Shown here piece by piece: positions 52,196 through 59,925 of a DNA stretch of 64,000 bases (position 1 is the stretch's first letter; each line of letters begins with the position of its first letter). The translations under genes and the position numbers were made by a program. The DNA is from Bradyrhizobium huanghuaihaiense (GTDB lineage: Bacteria > Pseudomonadota > Alphaproteobacteria > Rhizobiales > Xanthobacteraceae): assembly GCF_007830635.1 (NCBI RefSeq), contig NZ_VLLA01000002.1:558001-622000 (forward strand), read 5' to 3'. Under the pieces are notes generated by a model. That model ran no database searches and had not been told where the DNA came from. It saw nothing but the letters and a program-made list of their open reading frames with translations.

Positions 52196-53689
52196 ATGTT
52201 CAGGAAACTATCCATCGTCGCATTTGCCGCCGCGCTCGCCGCGGCGCCTTTGCCTGTACTGGCGCAGAGCAAGAAGGACAGCGTCGTCATGGCGATGACG
52301 CTGGAGCCGCCGGGGCTCGATCCGACCAATGCCGCTGCGGCCGCGATCGCCGAGGTCACGCTCTACAACATCTACGAGACGCTCACCAAGATCAACGAGG
52401 ACGGCTCCGTCTCGCCGCTGCTGGCGGAGAGCTGGACCGCGTCGCCCGACCTGAAGACCTACACCTTCAAGCTGCGCAAGAGCGTCAAATTCCACAATGG
52501 CGAGCCGTTCGATTCCGCGGCGGTGAAGTTCTCGTTCGACCGCAACGCCGCTGCGACCAGCACCAACAAGGACAAGAGCCTGTACCAGGCGTTCGAGAAG
52601 GTCGAGACGCCCGACGCCGACACCGTCGTGATCACGGTGAAGTATTCCGAGCCGAACCTGCCGTTCCTTCTCGGACAGGCGAGCGGCTCGATCGTCGAGC
52701 CGAAGAGCGCAGCCACCAACGTCACGCAGCCGGTCGGGACCGGGCCTTACCAGTTAGGGGCCTGGGCCAAGGGCTCCTCGATCACGCTCAACAAATGGGC
52801 GGACTATCGCAACGCCTCGGCGATCAAGCTGTCGAAGGTGACGATCCGCTTCATCTCCGATCCGGCCGCCCAGGCCGCGGCGCTGCTCTCGAACGATGTG
52901 GACGCATTTCCGCGCATTGCGACCCGCGTCGTTGCCCAATTCAAGTCTGATCCGCGCTTCACGGTGCTGATCGGCGGCTCCAGGGCCAAGACCATCGTCG
53001 CGATCAACGAGCGCAAGAAGCCGCTCGACGACGTCCGCGTTCGCCGTGCCATCCTCGCTGCGATCGACCGCAAGGCATTGATCGATGGTGCCGTCGAGGG
53101 TTACGGCACGCCGATCGGCAGCTTCTACACGCCGGGATCGCTCGGTTACGTCGACACCACCGGCATCAACCCCTACGACCCCGAGAAGGCCAAGAAGCTT
53201 CTGGCCGAGGCCGGCGTTACCACGCCGCTCGAGCTGTCGCTGAAGCTGCCGCCGCCGCCCTATGCGCGGCAGGGCGGCGAGATCGTCGCGGCCCAGCTCG
53301 CCAAGGTCGGCATCGTCGCCAAGATCGAGAACGTCGAATGGGCGCAGTGGCTGTCGCAGGTGTTCGCGCCGAACAGCCCGCATAATTTCGATCTCACCAT
53401 CGTGAGCCATGTCGAGCCGTTCGACCTCGTCAAGATCACCGAGCCGGACTACTATCTCGGTTACAACAACGAGGCGTTCAACGCGCTCTACAAGCAAATC
53501 GTGTCGACGCCGGATGAAGCCGCCCGCGCAAAACTGCTCGGCGACGCCCAGCGCATGCTGGCCACCGACGCCGTCTCCGCCTACCTGTTCCAGCCCCAAT
53601 GGCCGACTGTCACCAACAAGAAGCTGAAGGGCGTCTGGAAGGAAGTCCCGCAGTTCGAGAACGATTTCTCGACCTGGTATTGGGAGTAG
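52196..53689 (+). CDS. Peptide-type ABC transporter substrate-binding protein (family 5)
   Basis: A 497-aa periplasmic binding protein of the DppA/OppA family with a Sec signal (hydrophobic core ending LPVLAQS, about residue 24). Typical family sequence: MTLEPPGLDPTNAAAAAIAE, RKSVKFHNGEPFDSAAVKFS and TQPVGTGPYQLGAW. Ligand unknown; with the amidase at 46.5 kb the system may import peptides or N-acylated amides. Last gene of the operon, 56 bp after the ATPase. Confidence 0.93.
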   Translation: MFRKLSIVAFAAALAAAPLPVLAQSKKDSVVMAMTLEPPGLDPTNAAAAAIAEVTLYNIYETLTKINEDGSVSPLLAESWTASPDLKTYTFKLRKSVKFHNGEPFDSAAVKFSFDRNAAATSTNKDKSLYQAFEKVETPDADTVVITVKYSEPNLPFLLGQASGSIVEPKSAATNVTQPVGTGPYQLGAWAKGSSITLNKWADYRNASAIKLSKVTIRFISDPAAQAAALLSNDVDAFPRIATRVVAQFKSDPRFTVLIGGSRAKTIVAINERKKPLDDVRVRRAILAAIDRKALIDGAVEGYGTPIGSFYTPGSLGYVDTTGINPYDPEKAKKLLAEAGVTTPLELSLKLPPPPYARQGGEIVAAQLAKVGIVAKIENVEWAQWLSQVFAPNSPHNFDLTIVSHVEPFDLVKITEPDYYLGYNNEAFNALYKQIVSTPDEAARAKLLGDAQRMLATDAVSAYLFQPQWPTVTNKKLKGVWKEVPQFENDFSTWYWE

Positions 53690-53787
53690 GGGGCGACGAC
53701 AGCGCGGTGCCCATTGCTGTGCCCTCGCCCGTCGTGGGCAGAGCTATGCATATGGATTTCACGAAGATTGCCCGCGGGCTTGCTCCG

Positions 53788-53931
53788 CCTCTCCCGCTTG
53801 CGGGAGAGGCCGACGCGCTCGCAGAGCGCGGCGGGTGAGGGCTCTCGCCACGCAGAGACGCCCTCCACAATTCAACAATCCCACCGCGGAGACACCCCCA
53901 CCCCAGCCCTCCCCCGCAAGCGGGAGAGGGA
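53788..53931. repeat. Palindromic repeat after the peptide ABC operon
   Basis: CCTCTCCCGCTTGCGGGAGA with GG (53788-53809) and a near copy in CCCTCCCCCGCAAGCGGGAG (from 53907) are the same unit as at 37661-37787. Probably the end of the operon's message. Confidence 0.85.
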
Positions 53932-54041
53932 GCCCAGCGCCGATGGCGCAGCATCGTGCACGCCATATGCGATTCCCCTGCCGTCGTGGGGGAGGGCTAT
54001 CGCGGATGGCGTTGGTGGCGGCCTGAGCAAGCGCCTCGTCC

Positions 54042-54165
54042 TTCGAGACGATCGCCCCCGCGGTCTCTTCAGGATGCGGCTAAGCAGCATTGGCCCCGTT
54101 TGAAATTGCCGCCACGCACTCCGCCCTCATCCTGAGGGCCCGCCATCGGCGGGCGTCTCGAAGGC
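54042..54165. repeat. Long inverted repeat before the small-gene island
   Basis: CCTTCGAGACG near 54042 and CGTCTCGAAGG near 54155-54165 are exact inverted copies, with TCAGGATG/CATCCTGA as a second pair inside. It resembles the type at 48020-48190. The whole stretch 53690-54340 has no convincing gene. Confidence 0.7.
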
Positions 54166-54340
54166 TGCGTTGTAGGCGTGCTATCCGCAACTCTTCTCTT
54201 CATGCGGATGCGCGCCTGTATCCCAATTCCCACACTTGCCGGCAAAAGAGATCCGTTTGTCGCTTTTCGAACAGACGGAAAAAGCCTGCTTCGTTCCAAT
54301 TCCCCAGCGATCGAAAAAAGTCATCGGTGGGGCAAACGAA

Positions 54341-54577
54341 ATGGAACGTTCCCTGTTAGTTGAGATGGCGCGCGATGAATATGTCGAGCGTTGCAAGCAA
54401 CGGGCCTTCGATCATCTGGACCGAGGCGATCTCAAGAACGCGGTCGCCTCGTTTGTCGGCAATATGAACGCGCGTCCCGATTGCGAACTGCCGTTCCACC
54501 TGGCAGCGCTTGGCGCTTTGCTGCTGACGGCGAACGATGCGTTCGGCTGGAAAATGCTGATTGAAGGATTGAGGTGA
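54341..54577 (+). CDS. Small hypothetical protein
   Basis: A 78-aa soluble protein: MARDEYVERCKQRAFDHLDR, then GDLKNAVASFVGNMNARPDC and WKMLIEGLR. The helical content with a DLKNAVAS segment recalls a single tetratricopeptide-like unit. I have an impression of similar small proteins in Bradyrhizobium genomes but no function. GGTGGGG lies upstream of the ATG at 54341; an ATG at 54365 is possible. Confidence 0.65.
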   Translation: MERSLLVEMARDEYVERCKQRAFDHLDRGDLKNAVASFVGNMNARPDCELPFHLAALGALLLTANDAFGWKMLIEGLR

Positions 54578-54612
54578 TGATCCGATAAACGCGGGCGTAG
54601 GGAGACTTGGGG

Positions 54613-54843
54613 ATGGCTCACTACCGGGCTTATCTTTTGGATCAGCACCGCCACGTTATAAGCGTAGCGAAATTGCAGTGTGCCGACGAGCAGGAAGCAC
54701 GAGAACGTGCTGCGCAACTGGTTGATGTCAACGACGTCGAGCTCTGGCAACTCGATCGCCGGATTGCGGTCTTTGAGGCCCCCGCAAGCCGAACCTCGCA
54801 GGCCGCGGGAAAGGAAAAGCCGCAGCGCCCTAAAGACAAATGA
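54613..54843 (+). CDS. Small hypothetical protein
   Basis: A 76-aa protein (MAHYRAYLLDQHRHVISVAK; ELWQLDRRIAVFEA) with a charged lysine-rich tail. Good Shine-Dalgarno sequence (GGGAGACTTGGGG). It follows the previous small gene by 35 bp in the same direction. The sequence type (AHYRAYLLDQ-VELWQLDR) appears common in this genus, but the function is unknown. Confidence 0.7.
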   Translation: MAHYRAYLLDQHRHVISVAKLQCADEQEARERAAQLVDVNDVELWQLDRRIAVFEAPASRTSQAAGKEKPQRPKDK

Positions 54844-54995
54844 GGCGTGCGTGTCAGTGCACGAATCCCGCGAGTTGAATTCGCGGAGACAACCGCTGAT
54901 CCGGCGGCGCCGCGCCGTCCGCGGGTTTTTCCGGCCAGATGCTTCCGGTCCCTGTCGGGAACTTGCGTGACCAATCATCGCTGCGCGCTGGCCGC

Positions 54996-55009
54996 TTGAT
55001 TTAGATCAA
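54996..55009. promoter_or_regulatory. FixK/FNR-type box upstream of the glycine-rich protein gene
   Basis: TTGATTTAGATCAA is a perfect TTGAT-N4-ATCAA dyad. Placed at -41.5 it predicts transcription from about 55044, 76 bp before the ATG at 55120. The rest of the gap 54844-55119 shows a short hairpin near 54878-54896 and GGGTTTTT further on, possibly terminating the upstream genes. Confidence 0.8.
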
Positions 55010-55119
55010 GCACGAGACAACGAAATGCCAAATGCATGCGCTGGTGCCGTCGCCGTTGGCGCGGGCATCACGCGCGGAACCCAGCGGATCGATGGCGCCT
55101 CATCATCAGGAGGTGGCTC

Positions 55120-55608
55120 ATGGTTCGCTATGGTCTGATTGGTTTCGCGGCAGCTATCCTCGTCGCTGCCAGTCTGGTGCCCGATGACGCGTTTGCTCGC
55201 CGTGGCGGAGGTGGCGGCATGCGCGCTGGAGGAGGAGGATTTCATGGCGGCGGCATGCGCGCCGGTGGCTTTCACGGCGGTGGCATGCGGGCTGCCCACG
55301 TCGGGGGCGGCGCCGTTCATGCCGGTCGCGGCTATCGCGTGGCCGGAGGAGCTCGGCCGGCGCATCCGATAGCGGGCCGCCCGATTGCAGGTCGGCCCGG
55401 CTATCCGGGACGCCCGATCGCGGGCCGCCCGGGCTACGGCGGCGGCTACTACCGCCCGGGCTTGGGCTATGGCGCTGCCGCGGTGGGCGCCGCCGCTGCC
55501 TACGGAGCCTACGGGTACTACAACAACAACTACAACAGCGGCTGCTACTACGACACCTACGGCAGCTACGTCTGTCCGGGTCAAAATCAGTATCAGTATC
55601 AATATTGA
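55120..55608 (+). CDS. Glycine-rich secreted protein
   Basis: A 162-aa protein with a clear signal peptide (hydrophobic core LIGFAAAILVAASLV, cleavage near DAFA, about residue 26). The mature part is low complexity: GGGMRAGGFHGGGMRA-type Gly/His/Met/Arg repeats, then IAGRPGYPGRPIAGRPGYGG repeats, then a Tyr/Asn-rich tail with two Cys. The His- and Met-bearing repeats could bind metal; this is speculation. A near-perfect AGGAGGTGG ribosome site precedes the ATG. Under a FixK box, so probably induced by low oxygen. Confidence 0.85.
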   Translation: MVRYGLIGFAAAILVAASLVPDDAFARRGGGGGMRAGGGGFHGGGMRAGGFHGGGMRAAHVGGGAVHAGRGYRVAGGARPAHPIAGRPIAGRPGYPGRPIAGRPGYGGGYYRPGLGYGAAAVGAAAAYGAYGYYNNNYNSGCYYDTYGSYVCPGQNQYQYQY

Positions 55609-55740
55609 GAAGACCAAGTGAGCGCGGACGGCGGTGATCGAGGGCCGCCGCCTGCTCCCAGCTTTCTCGCCGCCGATTGATCCGGATACGAGGCGAACCC
55701 TTTGGGGCAGCTTTTGTCGCGGCAGCCGATCCCCGCGGGC

Positions 55741-56175
55741 TCAGGATGGGCACGAGCGATACATCGCCTGCAGCGGGTTTCCGCGAAGGAATATGGTTCG
55801 GGGCGTCAAGCCGCCGCGATGGGCGATCCAGCGCCGCACCGGTGCAGGATACATGAGATACATCATGCGCGTGGCGCCGGCGTTCGTGACAGCCCGTCCG
55901 CGCGGACCAATATCCCATGCGGCGTGGAACGCCAGCTCGGCCCGCGAGGTCACGCAGATCCTTTCGGAGGGCAGGGTCGCCAGGACAATGGTGCAGGCCG
56001 ATGCGCAGAAGCCATCGATGATGACTCTCTGGCCCGAGGCGCGCAGCCGTTCATACTTGTATATGTACTTCCCGATCGATCCGCCTCGATCGTCCGTGAT
56101 CCGTATGGCGGCATCGCCCGAGCGCGATCCGGCGACCATGAGTGCTGCGATGACGAGCCCCACCCAACGTTTCAT
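55741..56175 (-). CDS. ClpP-like periplasmic protein, hypothetical
   Basis: A 144-aa protein with a signal sequence (MKRWVGLVIAALMVAGSRSG). The rest is of the ClpP/crotonase-like class seen in COG3904-type proteins: GGSIGKYIYKYERLRASGQR, then VIIDGFCASACTIVLAT with the candidate nucleophile Ser between two Cys, and RAELAFHAAWD with a candidate His. It is shorter than most members. It starts 20 bp downstream of the transcript start predicted from the FixK box at 56230-56243. Protease activity is not shown. Confidence 0.75.
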   Translation of the reverse strand: MKRWVGLVIAALMVAGSRSGDAAIRITDDRGGSIGKYIYKYERLRASGQRVIIDGFCASACTIVLATLPSERICVTSRAELAFHAAWDIGPRGRAVTNAGATRMMYLMYPAPVRRWIAHRGGLTPRTIFLRGNPLQAMYRSCPS

Positions 56176-56229
56176 CCCAGGCCCCCGCGCGTTGCCTGGT
56201 CAATCCTGTTGAATCAGGCTTCGCCGGGC

Positions 56230-56243
56230 TTGATCCAGATCAA
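56230..56243. promoter_or_regulatory. FixK/FNR-type box upstream of the ClpP-like gene
   Basis: TTGATCCAGATCAA is a perfect TTGAT-N4-ATCAA dyad. Its centre is 61 bp before the minus-strand ATG at 56175, giving a 20-base leader if at -41.5. It is the third such box in the window. The plus-strand stretch 56244-56535 holds no convincing gene. Confidence 0.8.
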
Positions 56244-56535
56244 TCAACTCGAAAACACGCCGACATCGGCGGGAGATTGCCGAGCTGGCGGTTGACCACG
56301 TGGAATGGCGCGCGGATGGCCTCTCGATTGGTGCGACCGAACACAGCTGGCGTCTCCTTAGGAAACGCGATCAAGTTTTGGTCGCTGCGGCAACCTCACG
56401 CCCGCGAGGCGATTTGTCAGGGAGGTTGTCCCAATTAGGCTCGCGTCCTCGACTTGATGTCGTCGAACCAAAGTATCTAGATTCAAATTCGGGAGTGTTG
56501 ATTTGCCGGATTGCGGCTCTCGCGGGGAATAAGCA

Positions 56536-56763
56536 ATGAAGGAAATGCAGGCCCAGCTAGAACTGCTCCGCGCGCAAATCGCCGATTGCGAGCGACTTCA
56601 GAAAACTGCCAAGAACCAAATCAAGCGCGACACTTTCACGAGATTGCTCGCTCGCTACAGGGCCATCGCTGTGGAGTTGGAGCGAGCAATAGCAGGAATG
56701 CCACCGGCTCGCAGTACTCTCCTGGGCCGCAAAACCAAAGAACCCCGTCCGAAAGAAGAGTAA
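56536..56763 (+). CDS. Small helical hypothetical protein
   Basis: A 75-aa charged protein, MKEMQAQLELLRAQIADCER onwards, predicted almost wholly helical and suited to a coiled coil, with a basic tail. Shine-Dalgarno-like GGGGAATAAG. I have an impression that similar short proteins starting MKEMQAQLE occur in Bradyrhizobium; function unknown. Confidence 0.65.
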   Translation: MKEMQAQLELLRAQIADCERLQKTAKNQIKRDTFTRLLARYRAIAVELERAIAGMPPARSTLLGRKTKEPRPKEE

Positions 56764-56798
56764 GGCCCACCTGAGTTGGCAGCCTTTTCGTGCTCTTC

Positions 56799-56826
56799 AT
56801 CCAAGTGACTTGATCCAAGTGACTTG
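56799..56826. repeat. Tandem 14-bp repeat of a small palindrome
   Basis: ATCCAAGTGACTTG occurs twice head to tail. Each unit contains CAAGT-G-ACTTG, a 5-bp inverted repeat, so two dyads are spaced 14 bp apart. It lies between two small genes. Confidence 0.6.
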
Positions 56827-56845
56827 TTCGCCTGGTGTGAAGTCG

Positions 56846-57007
56846 ATGTCTCCGGATCGTCCGTTCGTGGACGACTCGATCCAGCAGATCGAGGACGCGA
56901 TCGTCGCGGTTGAGGCCGGTCGCTCGAGCTTTCCGGATATACCCGCAGATGCTGGCTCCGAGTTTGCCGGAGCTTCAAAGTCCGATTTGCTCTCTCTCGA
57001 CACATGA
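56846..57007 (+). CDS. Possible small protein
   Basis: A 53-codon open frame (MSPDRPFVDDSIQQIEDAIV; EAGRSSFPDIPADAG) with GC-rich third positions in its middle part and an acidic composition. No clear ribosome site and no known family. The rest of 57008-57205 is AT-rich non-coding DNA, probably the promoter of the next gene. Confidence 0.3.
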   Translation: MSPDRPFVDDSIQQIEDAIVAVEAGRSSFPDIPADAGSEFAGASKSDLLSLDT

Positions 57008-57205
57008 CGCCGCGGCCTCGTGTTGCTCGCGATGGCTGCGTTGAACGTCACTGGATTGCATCAGTTGCGCTCGAACGATTTGAAGTCGTAACGAATTCGA
57101 ATCACTTCCGGAAAGTGAAAATTAGTTCTGCGCCATAATCATAATGACTCCGCCGCAAAAAAAGAAAATAAGGTGGAAAAAACAAAAAATAGCTGGGAGG
57201 AGTGA

Positions 57206-57445
57206 ATGGATACTGCGGGTCGCCTGCGCGCGATGGCATCGCTGTGCCGTCAGACAGCCGCGCATCATCCTGATCGAAGTTGGAAGCTGCTCGCCGAAGC
57301 TGAGTACTGGGAGCACTTGGCCAACGATACGCCGCTCGATGATTTCGAACTTTGCCAAGTTGGATCACCGCCTCATGGAGAGCGCAGTGTCACGCAACCG
57401 GCCGCGGCCATCGCAGGGGGAGTGCAAGACAAAATAGTTTGTTAG
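57206..57445 (+). CDS. Small hypothetical protein
   Basis: A 79-aa protein (MDTAGRLRAMASLCRQTAAH; WKLLAEAEYWEHLANDTPLD). It has a strong ribosome site (GGGAGGAGTGA) and follows an AT-rich tract. The core RAMASLCRQTAAHHPDRSWK recalls a recurrent small family in Bradyrhizobium; function unknown. Confidence 0.65.
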   Translation: MDTAGRLRAMASLCRQTAAHHPDRSWKLLAEAEYWEHLANDTPLDDFELCQVGSPPHGERSVTQPAAAIAGGVQDKIVC

Positions 57446-57511
57446 CTTCTATGTGCCTAACTGGACGCGTGCCCGATTACCGCCGATTGCGGCACGTTGG
57501 AATGGGAATGC

Positions 57512-57552
57512 CGGCCCCGGCTGTTACCCCATCCTGCGGCTGGGGCCGTTTT
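57512..57552 (+). terminator. Rho-independent terminator
   Basis: CGGCCCCGGCTG (57512-57523) pairs with CGGCTGGGGCCG (57537-57548), 12 pairs including two G-U, over a 13-base loop, followed by TTTT. It lies 67 bp after the 79-aa gene and probably ends its transcript. No gene is convincing in 57446-57762. Confidence 0.7.
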
Positions 57553-57762
57553 GAACTTTCAAACTCCAACTACAACCATGTTGAGAGGCTGCGTTGTAGC
57601 GCTATTTGGAATGGGCATCTTTTCTCAGCGTGGTCGAGCGCTGTTCCGTGGCCGCAATACTGATGCCGCTGTTGAGGCTATGCGGGAGATCAGCCGAGGC
57701 TAGGGGCCCTTCGGGCTCTACCCGTGCGCCTCGTTGATCAGGCAGCGCCCTGCCAGGGACGG

Positions 57763-57927
57763 CTACTTCTTCAACAGTATTCCCATGCTCCGCGCCATTC
57801 GTCGCACCGACCCGGCGTGACGGCCCAATTCGGCGGCTATCTTCGATGTGCCAACTCCCTGCCGGGCGAGCCTGATCAATCGGCGGACTTCCTGCTCGGC
57901 CCATTGCTTTGGCTTCGGTGCTTTCAT
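57763..57927 (-). CDS. Small helix-turn-helix protein
   Basis: A 54-aa basic protein, MKAPKPKQWAEQEVRRLIRL, then ARQGVGTSKIAAELGRHAGS and VRRMARSMGILLKK. The core is a Myb/SANT- or Trp-repressor-like helix-turn-helix (recognition helix near SKIAAELGRHAGSVRR). A GTG at 57945 would add six residues. No clear ribosome site. A likely DNA-binding microprotein of unknown target. Confidence 0.6.
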   Translation of the reverse strand: MKAPKPKQWAEQEVRRLIRLARQGVGTSKIAAELGRHAGSVRRMARSMGILLKK

Positions 57928-58229
57928 GGCGGTGCTCGACGGCACCAGTTAACCGGCAGGGTGACAGGCCGACACTTGGGAAATTTACGGGTGGTGTTTG
58001 CTCCCGATCGACATCCGACGCCTGCCAGCCGCCACGAGGCACGCGGCTGCGCCGCTTGCTCGCGCGCCTCTAACCTTGATGGTATTCTGATGACCCATCG
58101 CTAAACTGCGTGGGTTGCTCCCGTTGAAGTCCAGCCGCACGTCAGCGCCGCCGAGCACGTCGATCCAAACGCTTTTCGCGCCGGTATTGCCTCCCGCAGG
58201 AAGAACGAGGACAACGCCCGGACTTCGGA

Positions 58230-58365
58230 ATAATGGCATTATACCCCTGTGTTGCCCGACGTGTCAAAGCGGCGTGTGGCTATCTGCGTAAGCCGTTGAT
58301 TGTGTTATCGCCAGCTACTGTGCATGGGGTTGTTTTCGCGTTTTTGTTTGATGGGGATGACCCGG
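58230..58365. other. Intergenic region with palindrome, no gene seen
   Basis: ATAATGGCATTAT (58230-58242) is a 6-bp inverted repeat with a 1-bp centre, followed by a lower-GC stretch with T-runs (GTTTTCGCGTTTTTGTTTG) that could act as a terminator for the minus-strand operon read from the right. The flanking sequence gives the impression of a dispersed genomic repeat, which I cannot confirm. 57928-58229 holds no convincing gene either. Confidence 0.4.
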
Positions 58366-59919
58366 CTACGCCGCTGCCGGCAGATCCGGATCGGCAATCG
58401 CCCCGGCAACACGCACGCGCACGCGCAGCGCATTGCCGGGCAGATACGCGATCGGCATGTCCTCGACGTCGACCGTCTTGAGGCTGTCGCGCGCGGCTCC
58501 GGCCTGAACGGCGCGGTCGGCCGCGATGTCGCGCGCGGCTGCGATGGCATCCTCGCGGCTGAGGTCGCGGAACACCTGGTCGGCTTCGCCCGAGACCTGC
58601 GCGATCGCGGCGCCGACCGCGTTGGCGCAGTCGCCATGCGGCACGCGGACGATCTCGGAGATGCCGGGCAGGCGATCGGGCACCAGGAAGGCGCCGCCGC
58701 CGACCGCGAGCAGCGGCACGTCGCCGGCCTCGGTCTTCATGCGGTCGATGTCCTCCTCCAGCTTGCGCCAGGCATCACGCAGCGCGGCCTCGATCAGGCG
58801 CTTCGGCAAGTTCGCGACGCGCGAGCGGTCGCCGATGTCGATCAGGCCGGCGGCCACCGCAATGTCGGTGGCGGTGAGGCGCGAGCCGCCGAACACCAGC
58901 GCGTCCGATGTCAGGCGATAGCCGACGCTGAGCGGGCCGACGCGGACCGGGTCTTCGTCGACATGGCTGCCGCCGCCGAGCCCGATCGAGAGCAGATCGG
59001 GCATACGGAACAGCGTGCGCACGCCGCCGACCTCGACGACGGCATTGGCTTCGCGCGGAAAGCCGTGACGCAGCTGGCCGATGTCGCTGGTGGTGCCGCC
59101 GACGTCGACGACCATGGCATCGTCGAGACCGGACAGATGCGCGGCGCCGCGCATGGAGTTGGTGGCACCGGAGGCAAAGCTCATCACCGGGAACGCGGTG
59201 GCGATCTCGGCCTGCATGACGGTGCCGTCGTTCTGGGTCAGGAACAGCGGCGCATCGATGCCGCTGTCGGCGATCGCCTTGCGGAAGGCCGCGACCGTGG
59301 TGACGGCGAGATCGTGCAGCGAGGCGTTGAGCAGCGCGGCATTCTCGCGCTCGAGCAGGCCGATGCGGCCGAGATCGTGCGACAGTGTCACCGCGACGTC
59401 GGGGCAGATGTCGGCGAGGATCTCACGCGCCGTGGTCTCGCAGGAGGGATCGAGCGGGGAGAAGCTCGAGCACACCGCGACCGAGCGCAGGCCCGCGTCC
59501 TTGATCTTTCGCGCGGCGTTCTTGAGGCCGGCGGTATCGAGCGGCATGAACGGGCGGCCGTCGTAATCGTGGCCGCCCTCCAGCATGAAGATCTCGCCGT
59601 TGACGAGAGAGGCGAGGTCCGTCGGCCAGTCGCAGAACGGCGGCAGCGAGGCGCTCGCCGGCATGCCGATGCGGATCGCACCGATCTTCTGCACGTGGCG
59701 GCGCTGCACCACCGCGTTGATGAAGTGCGTGGTGCCGATCACGACCGCATCGACCTTCACCGCGGCAGCCGGCTCGGCGCGCAGCGCCTTCAGCGCGTCG
59801 AGGATGCCCGAGGTCACGTCGGCCGTGGTCGGCCGCTTGACGGAATGGACGACCTTCTCGTCGACGATCAGCACGGCGTCCGTGTTGGTGCCGCCGACAT
59901 CGATGCCAATACGCTTCAT
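58366..59919 (-). CDS. hyuA: Hydantoinase/oxoprolinase A-family protein
   Basis: A 517-aa protein of the HyuA family, whose members open hydantoin or 5-oxoproline-like rings with ATP or carboxylate-activate related amides. N-terminal phosphate loop RIGIDVGGTNTDAVLIVDEK, central second loop VVDVGGTTSDIGQLRHGF, and LLAVGGGAFLVPDRLPG near the C-terminus. Together with the DUF917 protein upstream it forms a typical hyuA-DUF917 pair. The substrate is unknown. Last gene of the minus-strand operon; six bases separate it from DUF917. Confidence 0.9.
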   Translation of the reverse strand: MKRIGIDVGGTNTDAVLIVDEKVVHSVKRPTTADVTSGILDALKALRAEPAAAVKVDAVVIGTTHFINAVVQRRHVQKIGAIRIGMPASASLPPFCDWPTDLASLVNGEIFMLEGGHDYDGRPFMPLDTAGLKNAARKIKDAGLRSVAVCSSFSPLDPSCETTAREILADICPDVAVTLSHDLGRIGLLERENAALLNASLHDLAVTTVAAFRKAIADSGIDAPLFLTQNDGTVMQAEIATAFPVMSFASGATNSMRGAAHLSGLDDAMVVDVGGTTSDIGQLRHGFPREANAVVEVGGVRTLFRMPDLLSIGLGGGSHVDEDPVRVGPLSVGYRLTSDALVFGGSRLTATDIAVAAGLIDIGDRSRVANLPKRLIEAALRDAWRKLEEDIDRMKTEAGDVPLLAVGGGAFLVPDRLPGISEIVRVPHGDCANAVGAAIAQVSGEADQVFRDLSREDAIAAARDIAADRAVQAGAARDSLKTVDVEDMPIAYLPGNALRVRVRVAGAIADPDLPAAA

Positions 59920-59925
59920 GGGATC

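Noticed and set aside
54178..54340. Plus-strand ORF extension upstream of the 78-aa gene starting at 54236
   Set aside because: The extension has no ribosome site, while the ATG at 54341 has GGTGGGG at a suitable distance.
55702..56295. Plus-strand ORFs opposite the ClpP-like gene
   Set aside because: The minus-strand frame has a signal peptide, a family-like CASACT core and a promoter box; the plus frames have none of these.
56300..56539. Plus-strand GTG ORF of 79 codons overlapping the 75-aa gene by ATGA and downstream of a FixK box
   Set aside because: Codon usage becomes atypical in its second half, there is no ribosome site, and the box is better placed for the minus-strand gene. The overlap may be chance.
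57985..58239. Minus-strand ORF of 84 codons between the HTH microprotein and hyuA
   Set aside because: No ribosome site, no recognisable domain, and it runs into a region that looks like non-coding repeat.
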